Shown: positions 8,239 through 16,726, numbered from the stretch's first letter. The stretch is DNA of 64,000 bases from Arthrobacter sp. Leaf234 (GCF_001422665.1 NZ_LMLU01000001.1:1514732-1578731), one strand, 5' to 3'. The notes: a model not told the origin generated them from the letters alone. Made by a program: numbers and translations.

Positions 8239-9225
8239 GTGCTTCACCCCCGTCGCCTCCTGCAGGACCTCGTGGACGGCGAACTGCCGGACCGGCGCCG
8301 GATCGGCGTCGAGCGCCACGTCGCCCGCTGCTCCGCGTGCGCTGCGACCGTGTCCAGGCTCCGCGCCCTCAAGAGTGCCCTGCTCGGCCTGCGCAGGCCC
8401 GTACCCGACCCGGAGTTCCAGCGACGACTGCTGGCTCCCACCGCCGCGGTCGAGGGTCCTCCGCGGTTCCAGCGGCGTGAGGACCGGGCAGGATCGAGTG
8501 CTGCGTTCGTCCGGGACCATCATGAGCGGACCGAGCCCCACCGGCGCCGTCGTACCGCCGTTGCCGCAGCCGGCGGGACCGTCGTCGTGGCCGGGGCGAT
8601 CCTCGGCAGCGCCTATATCGTCGGGTCCGAGGCCGCCTCCACCACGATCGAGGCGGCCGACGGCTCCACGGCACTCCGTGCAGGCTGGGAGTCGGTGGCG
8701 CCGCGCACCCCGACGACCCTCGACGCCGAGCAGCTGGACACCCTCCGAGCCGGAGGGTGGTACTGCCCGGAGCTCGAATCGCTCGGCTTCACGCTCAGCA
8801 GCGCCGAAGGGATCACGGTGGACGGCAGGCCCACGCTCGAGCTCACCCTCGAGAACGACGGCTCCACCGTCACGGTCTACGAACAGAGGAAGGTCGGCGA
8901 CGAGGGCGGGGGTGCGGCCGCACCCTTCAGCGCCGTGACAGGGCGCGTCGTCACGGCCGACGGCTTCGAGCACGTCGGCGGAGCCGACCGCGACCTGTGG
9001 GTGCGCTCGGGCGAGCCGTGGCAGGTGGTGCTGGATTCCCCGACGGTCACGTACACCGTGGTGTCTTCGATGCCTGCCGCCGCCATGCCGCAGACACTGA
9101 GCCAGCTCGTGACCACGGAGCACGCCCAGCTGGCCGTGACTCCACCCCGCCAGGAGGAATCGATGATGGAGCGGATCGTCCGGGGACTGTCGATGATCAC
9201 GCACCCCGGGGGAAGCTCCCACTAG
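8239..9225 (+). CDS. rseA: Zinc-dependent anti-sigma factor of SigE (RseA-like), membrane-anchored
   Basis: Protein of 328 residues read from GTG 8239. The zinc anti-sigma motif HxxxCxxC is present (His27, Cys31, Cys34). One membrane helix is at about 106-129, so the sigma-binding part is inside and about 200 residues are outside. The extracytoplasmic region is much longer than in mycobacterial RseA (about 150 residues in total) and may be a sensor; it includes TRP-poor beta-like segments and one WYCPEL stretch. Regulation would be by proteolysis or redox loss of zinc. It is coupled to sigE by a 5-bp gap. Confidence 0.88.
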   Translation: MLHPRRLLQDLVDGELPDRRRIGVERHVARCSACAATVSRLRALKSALLGLRRPVPDPEFQRRLLAPTAAVEGPPRFQRREDRAGSSAAFVRDHHERTEPHRRRRTAVAAAGGTVVVAGAILGSAYIVGSEAASTTIEAADGSTALRAGWESVAPRTPTTLDAEQLDTLRAGGWYCPELESLGFTLSSAEGITVDGRPTLELTLENDGSTVTVYEQRKVGDEGGGAAAPFSAVTGRVVTADGFEHVGGADRDLWVRSGEPWQVVLDSPTVTYTVVSSMPAAAMPQTLSQLVTTEHAQLAVTPPRQEESMMERIVRGLSMITHPGGSSH

Positions 9226-9345
9226 CCGCGGTCCACCGGCCGGTCGGATGACTCGGGCATGACGGTCCGGTGAATCTTCGGCGATGCATGGCGGGGTCCC
9301 ACCGCGGGGACACCCGTGACGGTGACGGGCCTCCGGGCGGGAAGG

Positions 9346-9351
9346 TAGTCT
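9346..9351 (+). promoter_or_regulatory. Predicted -10 box of tatB
   Basis: TAGTCT ends 6 nt before the GTG at 9358. A GTGACG box lies 18 nt further upstream. A leaderless tatB transcript is predicted. Confidence 0.5.
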
Positions 9352-9357
9352 TTTCAG

Positions 9358-9774
9358 GTGTTGGGAATCAACGGCCTCGAACTCGTGGTCCTGGCGATCA
9401 TCGCCGTCGTGGTGCTCGGCCCGGAGCGCCTTCCGGAGTACGCCGCCCAGCTCGCTCGGCTCGTGAAGGGCCTCCGCCGCATGGCCAGCGGAGCACGCGA
9501 GCAGCTCCGGGAGGAAGTGGGACCGGAGCTCGACGAGGTCGACTGGCGCAAGCTCGACCCCCGCCAGTACGACCCGCGGCGCATCATCAAGGAAGCCCTC
9601 CTCGACGACATCGAGGACGTCTTCAAGCCGGTCAGCGAGGGTGCCCCGAGGCCTGTCGCCGCCGCCGCGCCCGCTGCCGCCGCACTCGCTTCTGCCCGAC
9701 CTGCCGTGACGGTTCCCCTCGGGCCGCGTCTCGAAGCAGGACAGGCCGCCCCCTACGACCTCGAGGCGACCTGA
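9358..9774 (+). CDS. tatB: Sec-independent protein translocase subunit TatB
   Basis: Membrane-anchored Tat component of 138 residues. Residues 3-22 form the single N-terminal helix (INGLELVVLAIIAVVVLGPE), ending in the conserved Gly-Pro hinge, and an amphipathic helix follows (LPEYAAQLARLVKGLRRMAS). With TatA and TatC, encoded elsewhere, it recognises twin-arginine signal peptides. The C-terminal third is Ala-rich and disordered. The GTG start is set by the family N-terminus and a TAGTCT box 6 nt away. In mycobacteria an htrA gene lies between rseA and tatB; here it is absent. Confidence 0.93.
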   Translation: MLGINGLELVVLAIIAVVVLGPERLPEYAAQLARLVKGLRRMASGAREQLREEVGPELDEVDWRKLDPRQYDPRRIIKEALLDDIEDVFKPVSEGAPRPVAAAAPAAAALASARPAVTVPLGPRLEAGQAAPYDLEAT

Positions 9775-9789
9775 GCCCTGCGTGCACGC

Positions 9790-10932
9790 CTACCGTGGCG
9801 TGACGTTCAGCCTCAGTCCGTAGAGGCCGCGGGGACGGCGGGCCAGCGCGCCGGCGATCCGCACGAGTTCGATACCCGCCCTGGATGCCAGGTGGTCGAG
9901 GACCAGGGGGACGCCGTCGTCCCCGCCCTGCCGGAGGGCGACGTCCAACGGGATGCTGCCGAGCAGGGGGATGTCGATTCCCAGCGTCGCCGTCAGGCGG
10001 CCCGCCACCGCCCCACCCCCGCCGCTCCCGAAGAGGTCGAGCCGGGTGCCGTCGGGCAGCTCGAGCCACGACATGTTCTCGATCACCCCCGCCACCCCCT
10101 GGCCGGTCTGCGCCGCCATCGCCCCTGCGCGCTCCGCCACGTCCGCCGCGGCGCCCTGCGGAGTGGTCACCACGAGCAGTTCCGAGGTCGGCAGGAGCTG
10201 GGCCACCGAGATCGCGATGTCGCCCGTGCCCGGCGGCAGGTCGAGGAACAGGACGTCCAGGTCGCCGAAGTAGACGTCCGTCAGAAACTGCTCGAGTGCA
10301 CGGTGCAGCATGGGCCCTCGCCAGGAGATGGGCTGGTTGCCCTCGACGAACATGCCGATCGAGATGACCTTCACGTCATGGGCGACCGGCGGCAGGATGA
10401 GTTCGTCCACGCGGGTGGGCTGCTGGGTGATCCCCATGAGTGCCGGTACGGAGAACCCGTACACGTCGGCGTCGACGATGCCCACACGGAGCCCCTGTGC
10501 GGCCATCGCGACCGCCAGGTTGACGGTGACGCTGGACTTGCCCACGCCGCCCTTTCCGCTCGCGACGGCGTAGACCCGCGTCAGTGAGCCAGGATCGTTG
10601 AAGGGGATGCCCCGGCGGCCGCCGGCGCCCTTCAGCCGTTCCTTAAGGGCATCGCGCTGCTCCTGGTCCATCACGCCGAGGTCGACCTCGACCCGCCCGA
10701 CGCCGGGGACGGCGGACAGTGCCGCCTCGGTGTCCTGCACGATGGTGTCGCGCAGCGGGCACCCGGCGATGGTGAGCAGGACGCGGATGCGCACCGTCGC
10801 CCCCTCGACGGACACCGTGTCGAGCATGCCGAGTTCGGTGATGGGGCGGCGCAGTTCCGGATCGATCACCGTGGCGAGGGCGGCGTGGACGGCGTCCTCC
10901 GGGGGCCCGCCGACGGGAAGGTCGCTGCTCAC
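9790..10932 (-). CDS. mrp: Mrp/NBP35 family ATP-binding protein (ApbC-like Fe-S carrier)
   Basis: P-loop ATPase of 380 residues. The N-terminal MIP18-like domain (residues 10-95, with TIAGCPLRDTI) is followed by the deviant Walker A GKGGVGKS at about 126-133 and by FLDLPPGTGD. The family loads Fe-S clusters onto client proteins. The CxxC pair that carries the cluster in E. coli ApbC is missing: after VIENMSW comes LELPDGTRLDLFGSGGG. Actinobacterial relatives I recall also lack it. The ATG overlaps the stop of the DUF1003 gene, completing a three-gene minus-strand operon. Confidence 0.93.
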   Translation of the reverse strand: MSSDLPVGGPPEDAVHAALATVIDPELRRPITELGMLDTVSVEGATVRIRVLLTIAGCPLRDTIVQDTEAALSAVPGVGRVEVDLGVMDQEQRDALKERLKGAGGRRGIPFNDPGSLTRVYAVASGKGGVGKSSVTVNLAVAMAAQGLRVGIVDADVYGFSVPALMGITQQPTRVDELILPPVAHDVKVISIGMFVEGNQPISWRGPMLHRALEQFLTDVYFGDLDVLFLDLPPGTGDIAISVAQLLPTSELLVVTTPQGAAADVAERAGAMAAQTGQGVAGVIENMSWLELPDGTRLDLFGSGGGGAVAGRLTATLGIDIPLLGSIPLDVALRQGGDDGVPLVLDHLASRAGIELVRIAGALARRPRGLYGLRLNVTPR

Positions 10933-11528
10933 CGGACGGGCTTCCTCCCGGCCGACTGGACCTTGGGCATGGCCACGGTGTTCTCCGGGGGCTTCCGTGG
11001 CTTGCGCTTGTGGAGGGTCAGCTCCTGGCCGTCCGTCGTCTCCAGCAGTTCCTCGAGGACCGACCGCAGCTCCGAACGGACGTAGTCGCGCGTGGCGACC
11101 TCCCGCAGGGCGATGCGCAGCTCAGCGATCTCGCGGGTGAGGTACTCGGTGTCCGAGAGGTTGCGTTCCGCCCGTTGCCGATCCTGCCGCAGGGAGACGC
11201 GGTCGCGGTCGTCCTGCCGGTTCTGGGCGAGCAGCAGCAGGGGGGCGGCGTAGGAGGCCTGGAGGGACAGCATGAGGGTGAGTGCCGTGAAGCCCAGGGC
11301 CGCGCTGTCGAACCGGAGGCCCGCCGGACCGAAGGTGTTCCAGCACAGCCAGATGATGCAGAACACCGTCATGTAGAGCAGGAACTGCGGTGTGCCCATG
11401 AACCGCGCGAAATTCTCCGTCGCGCTGCCGAACCGGTCGGGGTTCGGCCGCGGGCGGTTGAGGAACCGCTTCCGCGTCTCCTTGGGCGTGTCCAGCCCCC
11501 GGGAGCTGGACCTCATCTTCTCAGCCAC
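10929..11528 (-). CDS. DUF1003 domain-containing membrane protein
   Basis: Protein of 199 residues with two membrane helices (FLLYMTVFCIIWLCWNTF and LGFTALTLMLSLQASYAAPLLLL) typical of DUF1003, then a charged coiled coil (NRQDDRDRVSLRQDRQRAERNL) and a basic tail. Function is unknown. I chose GTG 11528, which overlaps the upstream stop codon by 8 bp and is preceded by a GGGGTGG stretch; ATG 11516 is the alternative. It lies between the MgtE-N/CBS gene and mrp, an order also found in other actinobacteria. Confidence 0.85.
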   Translation of the reverse strand: MAEKMRSSSRGLDTPKETRKRFLNRPRPNPDRFGSATENFARFMGTPQFLLYMTVFCIIWLCWNTFGPAGLRFDSAALGFTALTLMLSLQASYAAPLLLLAQNRQDDRDRVSLRQDRQRAERNLSDTEYLTREIAELRIALREVATRDYVRSELRSVLEELLETTDGQELTLHKRKPRKPPENTVAMPKVQSAGRKPVR

Positions 11529-12804
11529 GGCGGCCACCCCGTTTCGGTTCCGGTGCATCGTCCTGCGCCCGCCAGTCGTCCGGGAGCAGGTGGTCGAGGA
11601 CGTCGTCGACCGTCACCGCGCCGACGAGGCGCCCCTCGGTGTTGACGACCGGCAGCGAGTTCAGGTTGTAGGTCGCGAGGATGCGCGACACCTCGCTGAC
11701 GTCCGCCTGATCGCCCACCGCCTCGAGACCGGTGTCGATGATGTTGCCGAGCGGCTCGGGCGGGGGGAAGCGGAGGAGCTGCTGGATGTGCACGACGCCC
11801 AGGTAGCGGCCCGTCGGCGTCTCGAGCGGTGGGCGGCAGACGAAGATCGAGGAGGCGAGGGCAGGTGTGAGTTCCTCCCGGCGCACGTGCGCCAGGGCCT
11901 CCGCCACGGTGGCCTCCGGCGGCAGGATGACCGGGACCGTCGTCATGAGGGATCCCGCGGTGTCCTCCTCGTACTCGAGCAGGCGGCGCACGTCCTCGGC
12001 GTCCTCGGGCTCCATGAGCTGGAGGAGCTCCTCCTTCTGGGCCTCGGGCAGCTCGTTGAGGAGGTCGGCGGCGTCGTCCGGGTCCATCTCCTCGAGGACG
12101 TCGGCCGCCCGCTCCCGGGTGAGCGAGGTCAGGATCTGCACCTGGTCGTCGTCGGGCAGTTCCTGGAGGACGTCGGCGAGGCGATCGTCCTGCAGCTCCC
12201 CGGCGACCTCGATGCGGCGCTTGTCGTTCATCTCGTGCAGGGCGTCGGCGAAGTCGGCCGCTTTCAGGTCGTCGTGCTGGGCGACGAACTGCGTGGCCCC
12301 CTGGGGCTCGTCGGTGGCGCCGTGGAAGGCGTGGAGCCAGTCGATGATGATGCGCTCACCGCCGCGCCGCAGCCCGCGCAGCGGGGAGGTCGAACCACCG
12401 CGTCGGACGAAGAGCTGCGACACGTGCCAGTCACCCGCGCGGTTGCGCTCCATGGCGACGTCCTCGACGACCGCGTTCCCGCTGCCGTCGCGCAGCGTCA
12501 GCCGGCGGTCGAACAGCTCCGCGACCACGAGCATCTCCGCCCCGCGCTGTTCGAACCGGCGCAGGTTGACCAGGCCGGTGCAGATGATCTGCGACGGATC
12601 CATCGAGGTGATCCGGGTCATGGGGACGAAGACGCGTTTCTTCCCGGGCACCTCGACGACGAGGCCGATCACCTGCGGCGGTTTGCCCGGACCGCGGTCG
12701 AGGACCACGGCGTCACGGAGACGCCCGAGGCGGTCACCAAGGGGGTCGAAGACGTCGAGGCCGAGGAGCCGGGCGACGAAGACGCGGGTCGGGTTGGTAG
12801 TCAC
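11521..12804 (-). CDS. MgtE N-terminal and CBS domain protein without the channel domain
   Basis: Cytoplasmic protein of 427 residues. A PRC-barrel-like region (1-130) is followed by an MgtE N-domain with superhelical repeats (RIEVAGELQDDRLADVLQEL, VLEEMDPDDAADLLNELPE, about 190-265) and two CBS domains (about 280-415). True MgtE magnesium channels carry five membrane helices after the CBS pair; this protein ends there and has none. It may be a Mg2+ or nucleotide sensor acting on another protein. GTG start with a TAGCCT box 6 nt upstream. First gene of an operon with DUF1003 and mrp. Confidence 0.88.
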   Translation of the reverse strand: MTTNPTRVFVARLLGLDVFDPLGDRLGRLRDAVVLDRGPGKPPQVIGLVVEVPGKKRVFVPMTRITSMDPSQIICTGLVNLRRFEQRGAEMLVVAELFDRRLTLRDGSGNAVVEDVAMERNRAGDWHVSQLFVRRGGSTSPLRGLRRGGERIIIDWLHAFHGATDEPQGATQFVAQHDDLKAADFADALHEMNDKRRIEVAGELQDDRLADVLQELPDDDQVQILTSLTRERAADVLEEMDPDDAADLLNELPEAQKEELLQLMEPEDAEDVRRLLEYEEDTAGSLMTTVPVILPPEATVAEALAHVRREELTPALASSIFVCRPPLETPTGRYLGVVHIQQLLRFPPPEPLGNIIDTGLEAVGDQADVSEVSRILATYNLNSLPVVNTEGRLVGAVTVDDVLDHLLPDDWRAQDDAPEPKRGGRRG

Positions 12805-12810
12805 TGCCCT

Positions 12811-12816
12811 AGGCTA
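12811..12816 (-). promoter_or_regulatory. Predicted -10 box of the MgtE-N/CBS operon
   Basis: TAGCCT on the minus strand ends 6 nt before the GTG at 12804; no ribosome binding site is seen, which fits a leaderless transcript. Confidence 0.5.
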
Positions 12817-12975
12817 TCGGGCGGCACACGACCGGGTGGCATCCTGCGGCCGTGCGACGCCGGACGGTCGTCCGGCTCGTTCCCGGCAGGCGTGCGGCGG
12901 ACACCGGGCGAACTGCCAGTTCACTCCCGGCGATACCGCCCCCACGGACGGCGGTGGTACGCAAGAATGGGGAGC

Positions 12976-13902
12976 ATGTCGACACCACCTCTCGGAACAA
13001 CTGCCTCCCGCGACCTGGGCCGCGTGCTGCCCACCGGCGAGACGATCGGGCGGTACACCAGCTACCTCGATGCGCAGAAGGCCGTGGACTACCTCGCCGA
13101 CAACAAGTTCGCCGTACAGCGCGTCGCGATCGTGGGCAACGACCTGAAGGCCGTGGAGCGGGTCACGGGGCGCCTCAGCTACCCCCGCGTGGCCCTGAGC
13201 AGTGCGCTGTCCGGCGCCTGGTTCGGACTGTTCGTCGGCCTGATCCTGAGCCTGTTCGCGAACAGCGACATGGTCAGCACGGTACCGTCCTCGATCCTGC
13301 TCGGGGCCATCTTCTGGCTGCTCTTCGGCGTCATCACCTACGCGTTCCAGCGCGGCAAGCGGGACTTCACCTCGACGAGCCAGGTGGTCGCGACCAGCTA
13401 CGACCTCCTCGTCGAGCCGAGCCTCGCCGGTGAGGCTCGCCGGTTGCTGCAGCAGCTGCCCATGAACGGTCAGGCCCAGCATCCCGGCAGCAACCCGGCG
13501 GCGTGGGGCCAGGGGCAGCAACCGCCCCAGCAGGGACAGGCACCGGAGCGACCAGCGTCCTGGAACGATCCGTTCCCCACCCAGCAGCCCCAGCAGCAGC
13601 CCGGACAGGCACAGCCCGCGGACGTCGAGGGTCAGGCGGCGGGCTCGACGGCCGGACCCGGCACCACCGGACCGCGGCGCGGACAGTTCCCGGACCTGCC
13701 CGACGGCCGCCCCCAGTACGGGGTCCGCGTCGAGGATCCGGCCGGACGTGCGATGCCCGGCCCCGACGGGCCGCAGGTCGGCGCCGATGGTTCCGCCGCA
13801 GGCACCGAGGGGCCGGGAGCGCACCAGCAGGGCGCGCAGGCGCCCGGGGACGGCGACGGTCCGGCCGGCTCCGGTTCCTCGGCGGTCGGCGGACCGCGCT
13901 AG
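12976..13902 (+). CDS. General stress protein-like membrane protein with long disordered tail
   Basis: Protein of 308 residues. Residues 15-70 resemble the general-stress 17M/YflT domain (IGRYTSYLDAQKAVDYLADNKFAVQRVAIVG). Two hydrophobic segments follow (VALSSALSGAWFGLFVGLILSL and SSILLGAIFWLLFGVITYAF). The last 155 residues are Gln/Pro/Gly-rich and presumably unstructured. Its role is not known. ATG 12976 is preceded by GGGGAG at very short spacing; ATG 12967, three codons earlier, is possible. It converges on the aminopeptidase gene, with two hairpins between them. Confidence 0.82.
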   Translation: MSTPPLGTTASRDLGRVLPTGETIGRYTSYLDAQKAVDYLADNKFAVQRVAIVGNDLKAVERVTGRLSYPRVALSSALSGAWFGLFVGLILSLFANSDMVSTVPSSILLGAIFWLLFGVITYAFQRGKRDFTSTSQVVATSYDLLVEPSLAGEARRLLQQLPMNGQAQHPGSNPAAWGQGQQPPQQGQAPERPASWNDPFPTQQPQQQPGQAQPADVEGQAAGSTAGPGTTGPRRGQFPDLPDGRPQYGVRVEDPAGRAMPGPDGPQVGADGSAAGTEGPGAHQQGAQAPGDGDGPAGSGSSAVGGPR

Positions 13903-13912
13903 TCGAGGGTGC

Positions 13913-13940
13913 GATCGACGCCGACGAGTCGGCGTCGATC
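13913..13940. terminator. Perfect inverted repeat after the general stress gene
   Basis: Arms of 13 nt (13913-13925 and 13928-13940) match perfectly around GA; in RNA this gives an 11- to 12-bp stem with a small loop. It is the first of two hairpins in the 110-bp convergent gap. No U-run follows. Confidence 0.6.
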
Positions 13941-13955
13941 GAAGCGAGAGAACGA

Positions 13956-13985
13956 AAAGGCAGGGACCCCGCGGTCCCTGCCTTT
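13956..13985. terminator. Bidirectional rho-independent-type terminator
   Basis: Perfect 13-nt arms (13956-13968 and 13973-13985) with a CCGC loop; the stem is closed by AAA/TTT, giving short A and T runs on either side. It lies between convergent genes and can serve both strands. Confidence 0.85.
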
Positions 13986-14012
13986 CCTGTCCCCCGGCGC
14001 CGGGGCCCGCGA

Positions 14013-15593
14013 CTACTCCCTGGATGGCCCCCAGATCCCGGCCATCCAGTCCTCCACGTCCTCGGGCTTCCGCGGGAGGGCGGCACTCAGGTTGACCGGC
14101 CCGTCGGCGGTCATCAGGATGTCGTCCTCGATCCGCACGCCGATGCCCCGGTACTCCTCGGGCACGGCGAGGTCCTCGTCCTTGAAGTACAGGCCGGGCT
14201 CGATCGTGAACACCATGCCCTCGGTCAGCACGCCGTCCAGGTACAGTTCCCGCTTCGCCTGGGCGCAGTCGTGCACGTCCATGCCGAGGTGGTGGCTGGT
14301 GCCGTGCGGCATCCACCGTCGGTGGTGCTGGCCCTCATCCGCGAGCGCTTCCTCGAGCGTGACCGGCAGCAGTCCCCAGCCATCGAGGTTCTCGGCGAGG
14401 ACGGTGACGGCGGCGAGGTGGATCTCACGGAACTTCCGGCCGGGCTGCGCTGCGGCGAAGCCAGCGTCCGCCGCGTCGAGCACCGCCTGGTAGACCTTCC
14501 GCTGGACGTCGGAGTACCGGCCGTTGACGGGAAGGGTCCGGGTGATGTCTGCGGTGTACAGGCTCTCCGCTTCGACGCCGGCGTCGAGGAGCAGGAGCTC
14601 CCCGGCCTTCACCTGCCCGGTGTTGCGGATCCAGTGGAGGGTGGTCGCGTTGTTGCCGGAGGCCGCGATGGTGTCGTAGCCGAGGTCGTTGCCCTCCTCC
14701 CGGGCCCGCGTGAAGAAGGCGCCCTCCACGACGCGCTCGCCGCGGGGGTGGCTGATGGCGCGGGGGAGGGAGCGGACCACCTCGTGGAATCCGCTGACGG
14801 TCGCCGCGACGGCGGCCTCCATCTGCTCGATCTCCCAGGCGTCCTTGATGAGCCTCAGCTCGGACAGGGCCTCGGCGAGCACGGCGTCCAGGGCGTCGGC
14901 CTTCTCCAGGTCCACCCCCGTGTTGATGCGTGAGGTGTCCACGAGGGCGTCGGCGTTGAGGTCCACCTCCCGGAGCAGGCGGATCCCGGTTCCGCCGATC
15001 TCGACCACACCGGCGTCCTGGGTGATGGCGACCTCGAGGTCGCCGAGGTCCGCGGTCTCGAGGGCGAGCTGAGCCCTGATCTGCGCCATGGACAGCCGCT
15101 GGCCGATCCAGAACTCGCCGTACCGGGCGTTGGCGTAGAACTCCGCGCTGTCCCGTCCCGCCAGTTCGCGGAAGTACAGCGTGGCGACGTGGTGGCCGCC
15201 GTCGTCGCCCGTCCCGGGATCGACGGGCTCGAGGACGAGGACGGCGTCCGGCTCGTGGTCGAGGCCGAGGCCCGTCAGGTGGGCGAACCCGGAGTGCGGG
15301 CGGTACCGGTAGTCGGTGTCGTTCGAGCGGACCTTGAACGGGCCGGCCGGGATCACCAGGCGCTCGCCGGGGAAGCGGTCGGAGACGGCACGCCGGCGTC
15401 GGGCGGCGTGCGCGGCGACGGGCGCCTCGGGCGGCAGCTCCTCCGAGGACCGGGCCCAGTCGCCGGCCATGAAGGCCTTGAAGGCGTCGGAATCGGGCCG
15501 CTGCGAGCGGTTCTCGTTCCGATCGGAGAGGGGCTGGCCCTCGGGGGAGTCGGTGGGATTCAGGCCTGCGGGTGCGGTGTCGTCGGTGCTCAC
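14013..15593 (-). CDS. pepP: Aminopeptidase P family protein (Xaa-Pro aminopeptidase)
   Basis: Pita-bread-fold metallopeptidase of 526 residues that removes an N-terminal residue before proline. An N-terminal AMP_N domain (about 55-200) precedes the catalytic domain. The dinuclear metal ligands are visible: Asp in LLLLDAGVE, Asp in TADITRTLP, His in HGTSHHLGMDVHD, Glu in TIEPGLYF and Glu in GVRIEDDIL. The first 40 residues are a polar extension. GTG start with GACGGGG very close upstream. No export signal, so it is probably cytoplasmic peptide turnover. The divergent neighbour is a PHP protein. Confidence 0.94.
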   Translation of the reverse strand: MSTDDTAPAGLNPTDSPEGQPLSDRNENRSQRPDSDAFKAFMAGDWARSSEELPPEAPVAAHAARRRRAVSDRFPGERLVIPAGPFKVRSNDTDYRYRPHSGFAHLTGLGLDHEPDAVLVLEPVDPGTGDDGGHHVATLYFRELAGRDSAEFYANARYGEFWIGQRLSMAQIRAQLALETADLGDLEVAITQDAGVVEIGGTGIRLLREVDLNADALVDTSRINTGVDLEKADALDAVLAEALSELRLIKDAWEIEQMEAAVAATVSGFHEVVRSLPRAISHPRGERVVEGAFFTRAREEGNDLGYDTIAASGNNATTLHWIRNTGQVKAGELLLLDAGVEAESLYTADITRTLPVNGRYSDVQRKVYQAVLDAADAGFAAAQPGRKFREIHLAAVTVLAENLDGWGLLPVTLEEALADEGQHHRRWMPHGTSHHLGMDVHDCAQAKRELYLDGVLTEGMVFTIEPGLYFKDEDLAVPEEYRGIGVRIEDDILMTADGPVNLSAALPRKPEDVEDWMAGIWGPSRE

Positions 15594-15883
15594 CCCGTCA
15601 TCGTCTCACCGGGGCGGCATGGCAGGAAAGTCGGGCCGTTGAGGAGTCCGGGCGCCGAGGTGTGGAGCAGCAGCAGGGACGACAGCGACAGGACACCCCA
15701 CGACGACGATCGCGATCGCCATCGTCCGGGCAGGACAGCGGGCCGCGTCGTCGAGCGGCCGCTGCGGACGATCACCGCAGGAGCGAGGAGGGGCGTGCCG
15801 CGGGGAAGCTCGTCCTGCTCATCGCCGAACACCGCCGGGGAGTCGACAGGAGCTGCCCCCTCCCGGCGCGTAGATTGGATCCG
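15594..15883. other. Intergenic region between pepP and the PHP gene
   Basis: About 290 bp between divergent genes. It holds the PHP promoter at its right end. Short minus-strand open frames (one of about 39 codons starting at an ATG near 15721, with a hydrophobic start) have no ribosome binding site or homology I recognise, so none is called. Confidence 0.4.
15871..15876 (+). promoter_or_regulatory. Predicted -10 box of the PHP gene
   Basis: TAGATT ends 7 nt before the GTG at 15884; no ribosome binding site. The same hexamer stands 6 nt before the photolyase start. Confidence 0.5.
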
Positions 15884-16726
15884 GTGAGAATCGACCTGCA
15901 CACGCACTCCAACGTCTCGGACGGCACCGAGGCCCCCGACGTCCTGATCGCCTCCGCCGCGACCGCAGGCCTCGACGCCGTCGCGCTGACCGACCACGAC
16001 TCGACCGCGGGGTGGAGCAGGGCATTCACCGCGGCCGGCGCACTGGGAATCACCTTCGTCCCGGGTATGGAGGTCTCCTGCCGCACGGACACCGGCATCA
16101 GCGTGCACGTCCTGTCCTACCTGCACGATCCGCTGCACGCCGGGCTGGGCGAGGAGATCGCCAAGTCGCGGCACGCACGCCTCACGCGGGCCCGCCGGAT
16201 GGTCGAGCTCATGTCCGAGGACTACCCGATCACGTGGGAACTGGTGCAGGAGCACGTGACCGAGGGCGCGACCGTGGGACGTCCGCACATTGCCGATGCC
16301 CTGATCGCGCTCGGGATCGTGACGAGCCGGTCCGAGGCCTTCGAGCGCATCCTGACCGCGCGGTCGCCGTACTGGGTCAGCCACTACGCACCGCATCCGG
16401 CAGCCGCCGTCGCGCTCATCCGCGAGGCGGGCGGCGTCCCGGTCTTCGCGCATCCGTCCGCGTTCAACCGCGGGGCCGTGGTGGGCGGCGCCGTCATCGA
16501 CGAGATGATCGACGCCGGACTCCTGGGCCTCGAGGTGGAGCACCGGGACAACCCGGAGGGCGCACGCGTCGAGCTGCGGCGCATCGCCCGCGACAACGGC
16601 CTGCTCGTGACCGGCTCCAGCGACTATCACGGCACCGGCAAGCCGAACCTGCTCGGGGAGAACGTGACGAGCGCGGAGACCCTCGAGGCGATCATCGGTC
16701 TAGCCACCGGGACCCGGGCGGGCTGA
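15884..16726 (+). CDS. PHP domain metal-dependent phosphoesterase (RNase AM-like)
   Basis: Protein of 280 residues. It begins with the PHP signature RIDLHTHSNVSDGTEAP (metal-binding HTH) and continues with LTDHDST, GMEVSC and VFAHPSAF, and ends with GSSDYHG; all are metal-ligand motifs of the polymerase/histidinol phosphatase fold. Relatives such as E. coli YciV (RnaAM) hydrolyse 3',5'-nucleoside bisphosphates and trim 5' ends of RNA, so a phosphatase/exonuclease role is likely. The GTG start puts the HTH at residues 5-7, as in the family. It converges on the DNA methyltransferase. Confidence 0.9.
   Translation: MRIDLHTHSNVSDGTEAPDVLIASAATAGLDAVALTDHDSTAGWSRAFTAAGALGITFVPGMEVSCRTDTGISVHVLSYLHDPLHAGLGEEIAKSRHARLTRARRMVELMSEDYPITWELVQEHVTEGATVGRPHIADALIALGIVTSRSEAFERILTARSPYWVSHYAPHPAAAVALIREAGGVPVFAHPSAFNRGAVVGGAVIDEMIDAGLLGLEVEHRDNPEGARVELRRIARDNGLLVTGSSDYHGTGKPNLLGENVTSAETLEAIIGLATGTRAG

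Noticed and set aside
11392-13902. 836-codon plus-strand frame ending as the general stress gene
   Set aside because: Only the part from 12976 is real; the upstream part is antisense to the MgtE-N/CBS gene.
15594-15883. Short hydrophobic open frames between pepP and the PHP gene
   Set aside because: No ribosome binding site, no recognisable family, and composition expected by chance in this GC range.
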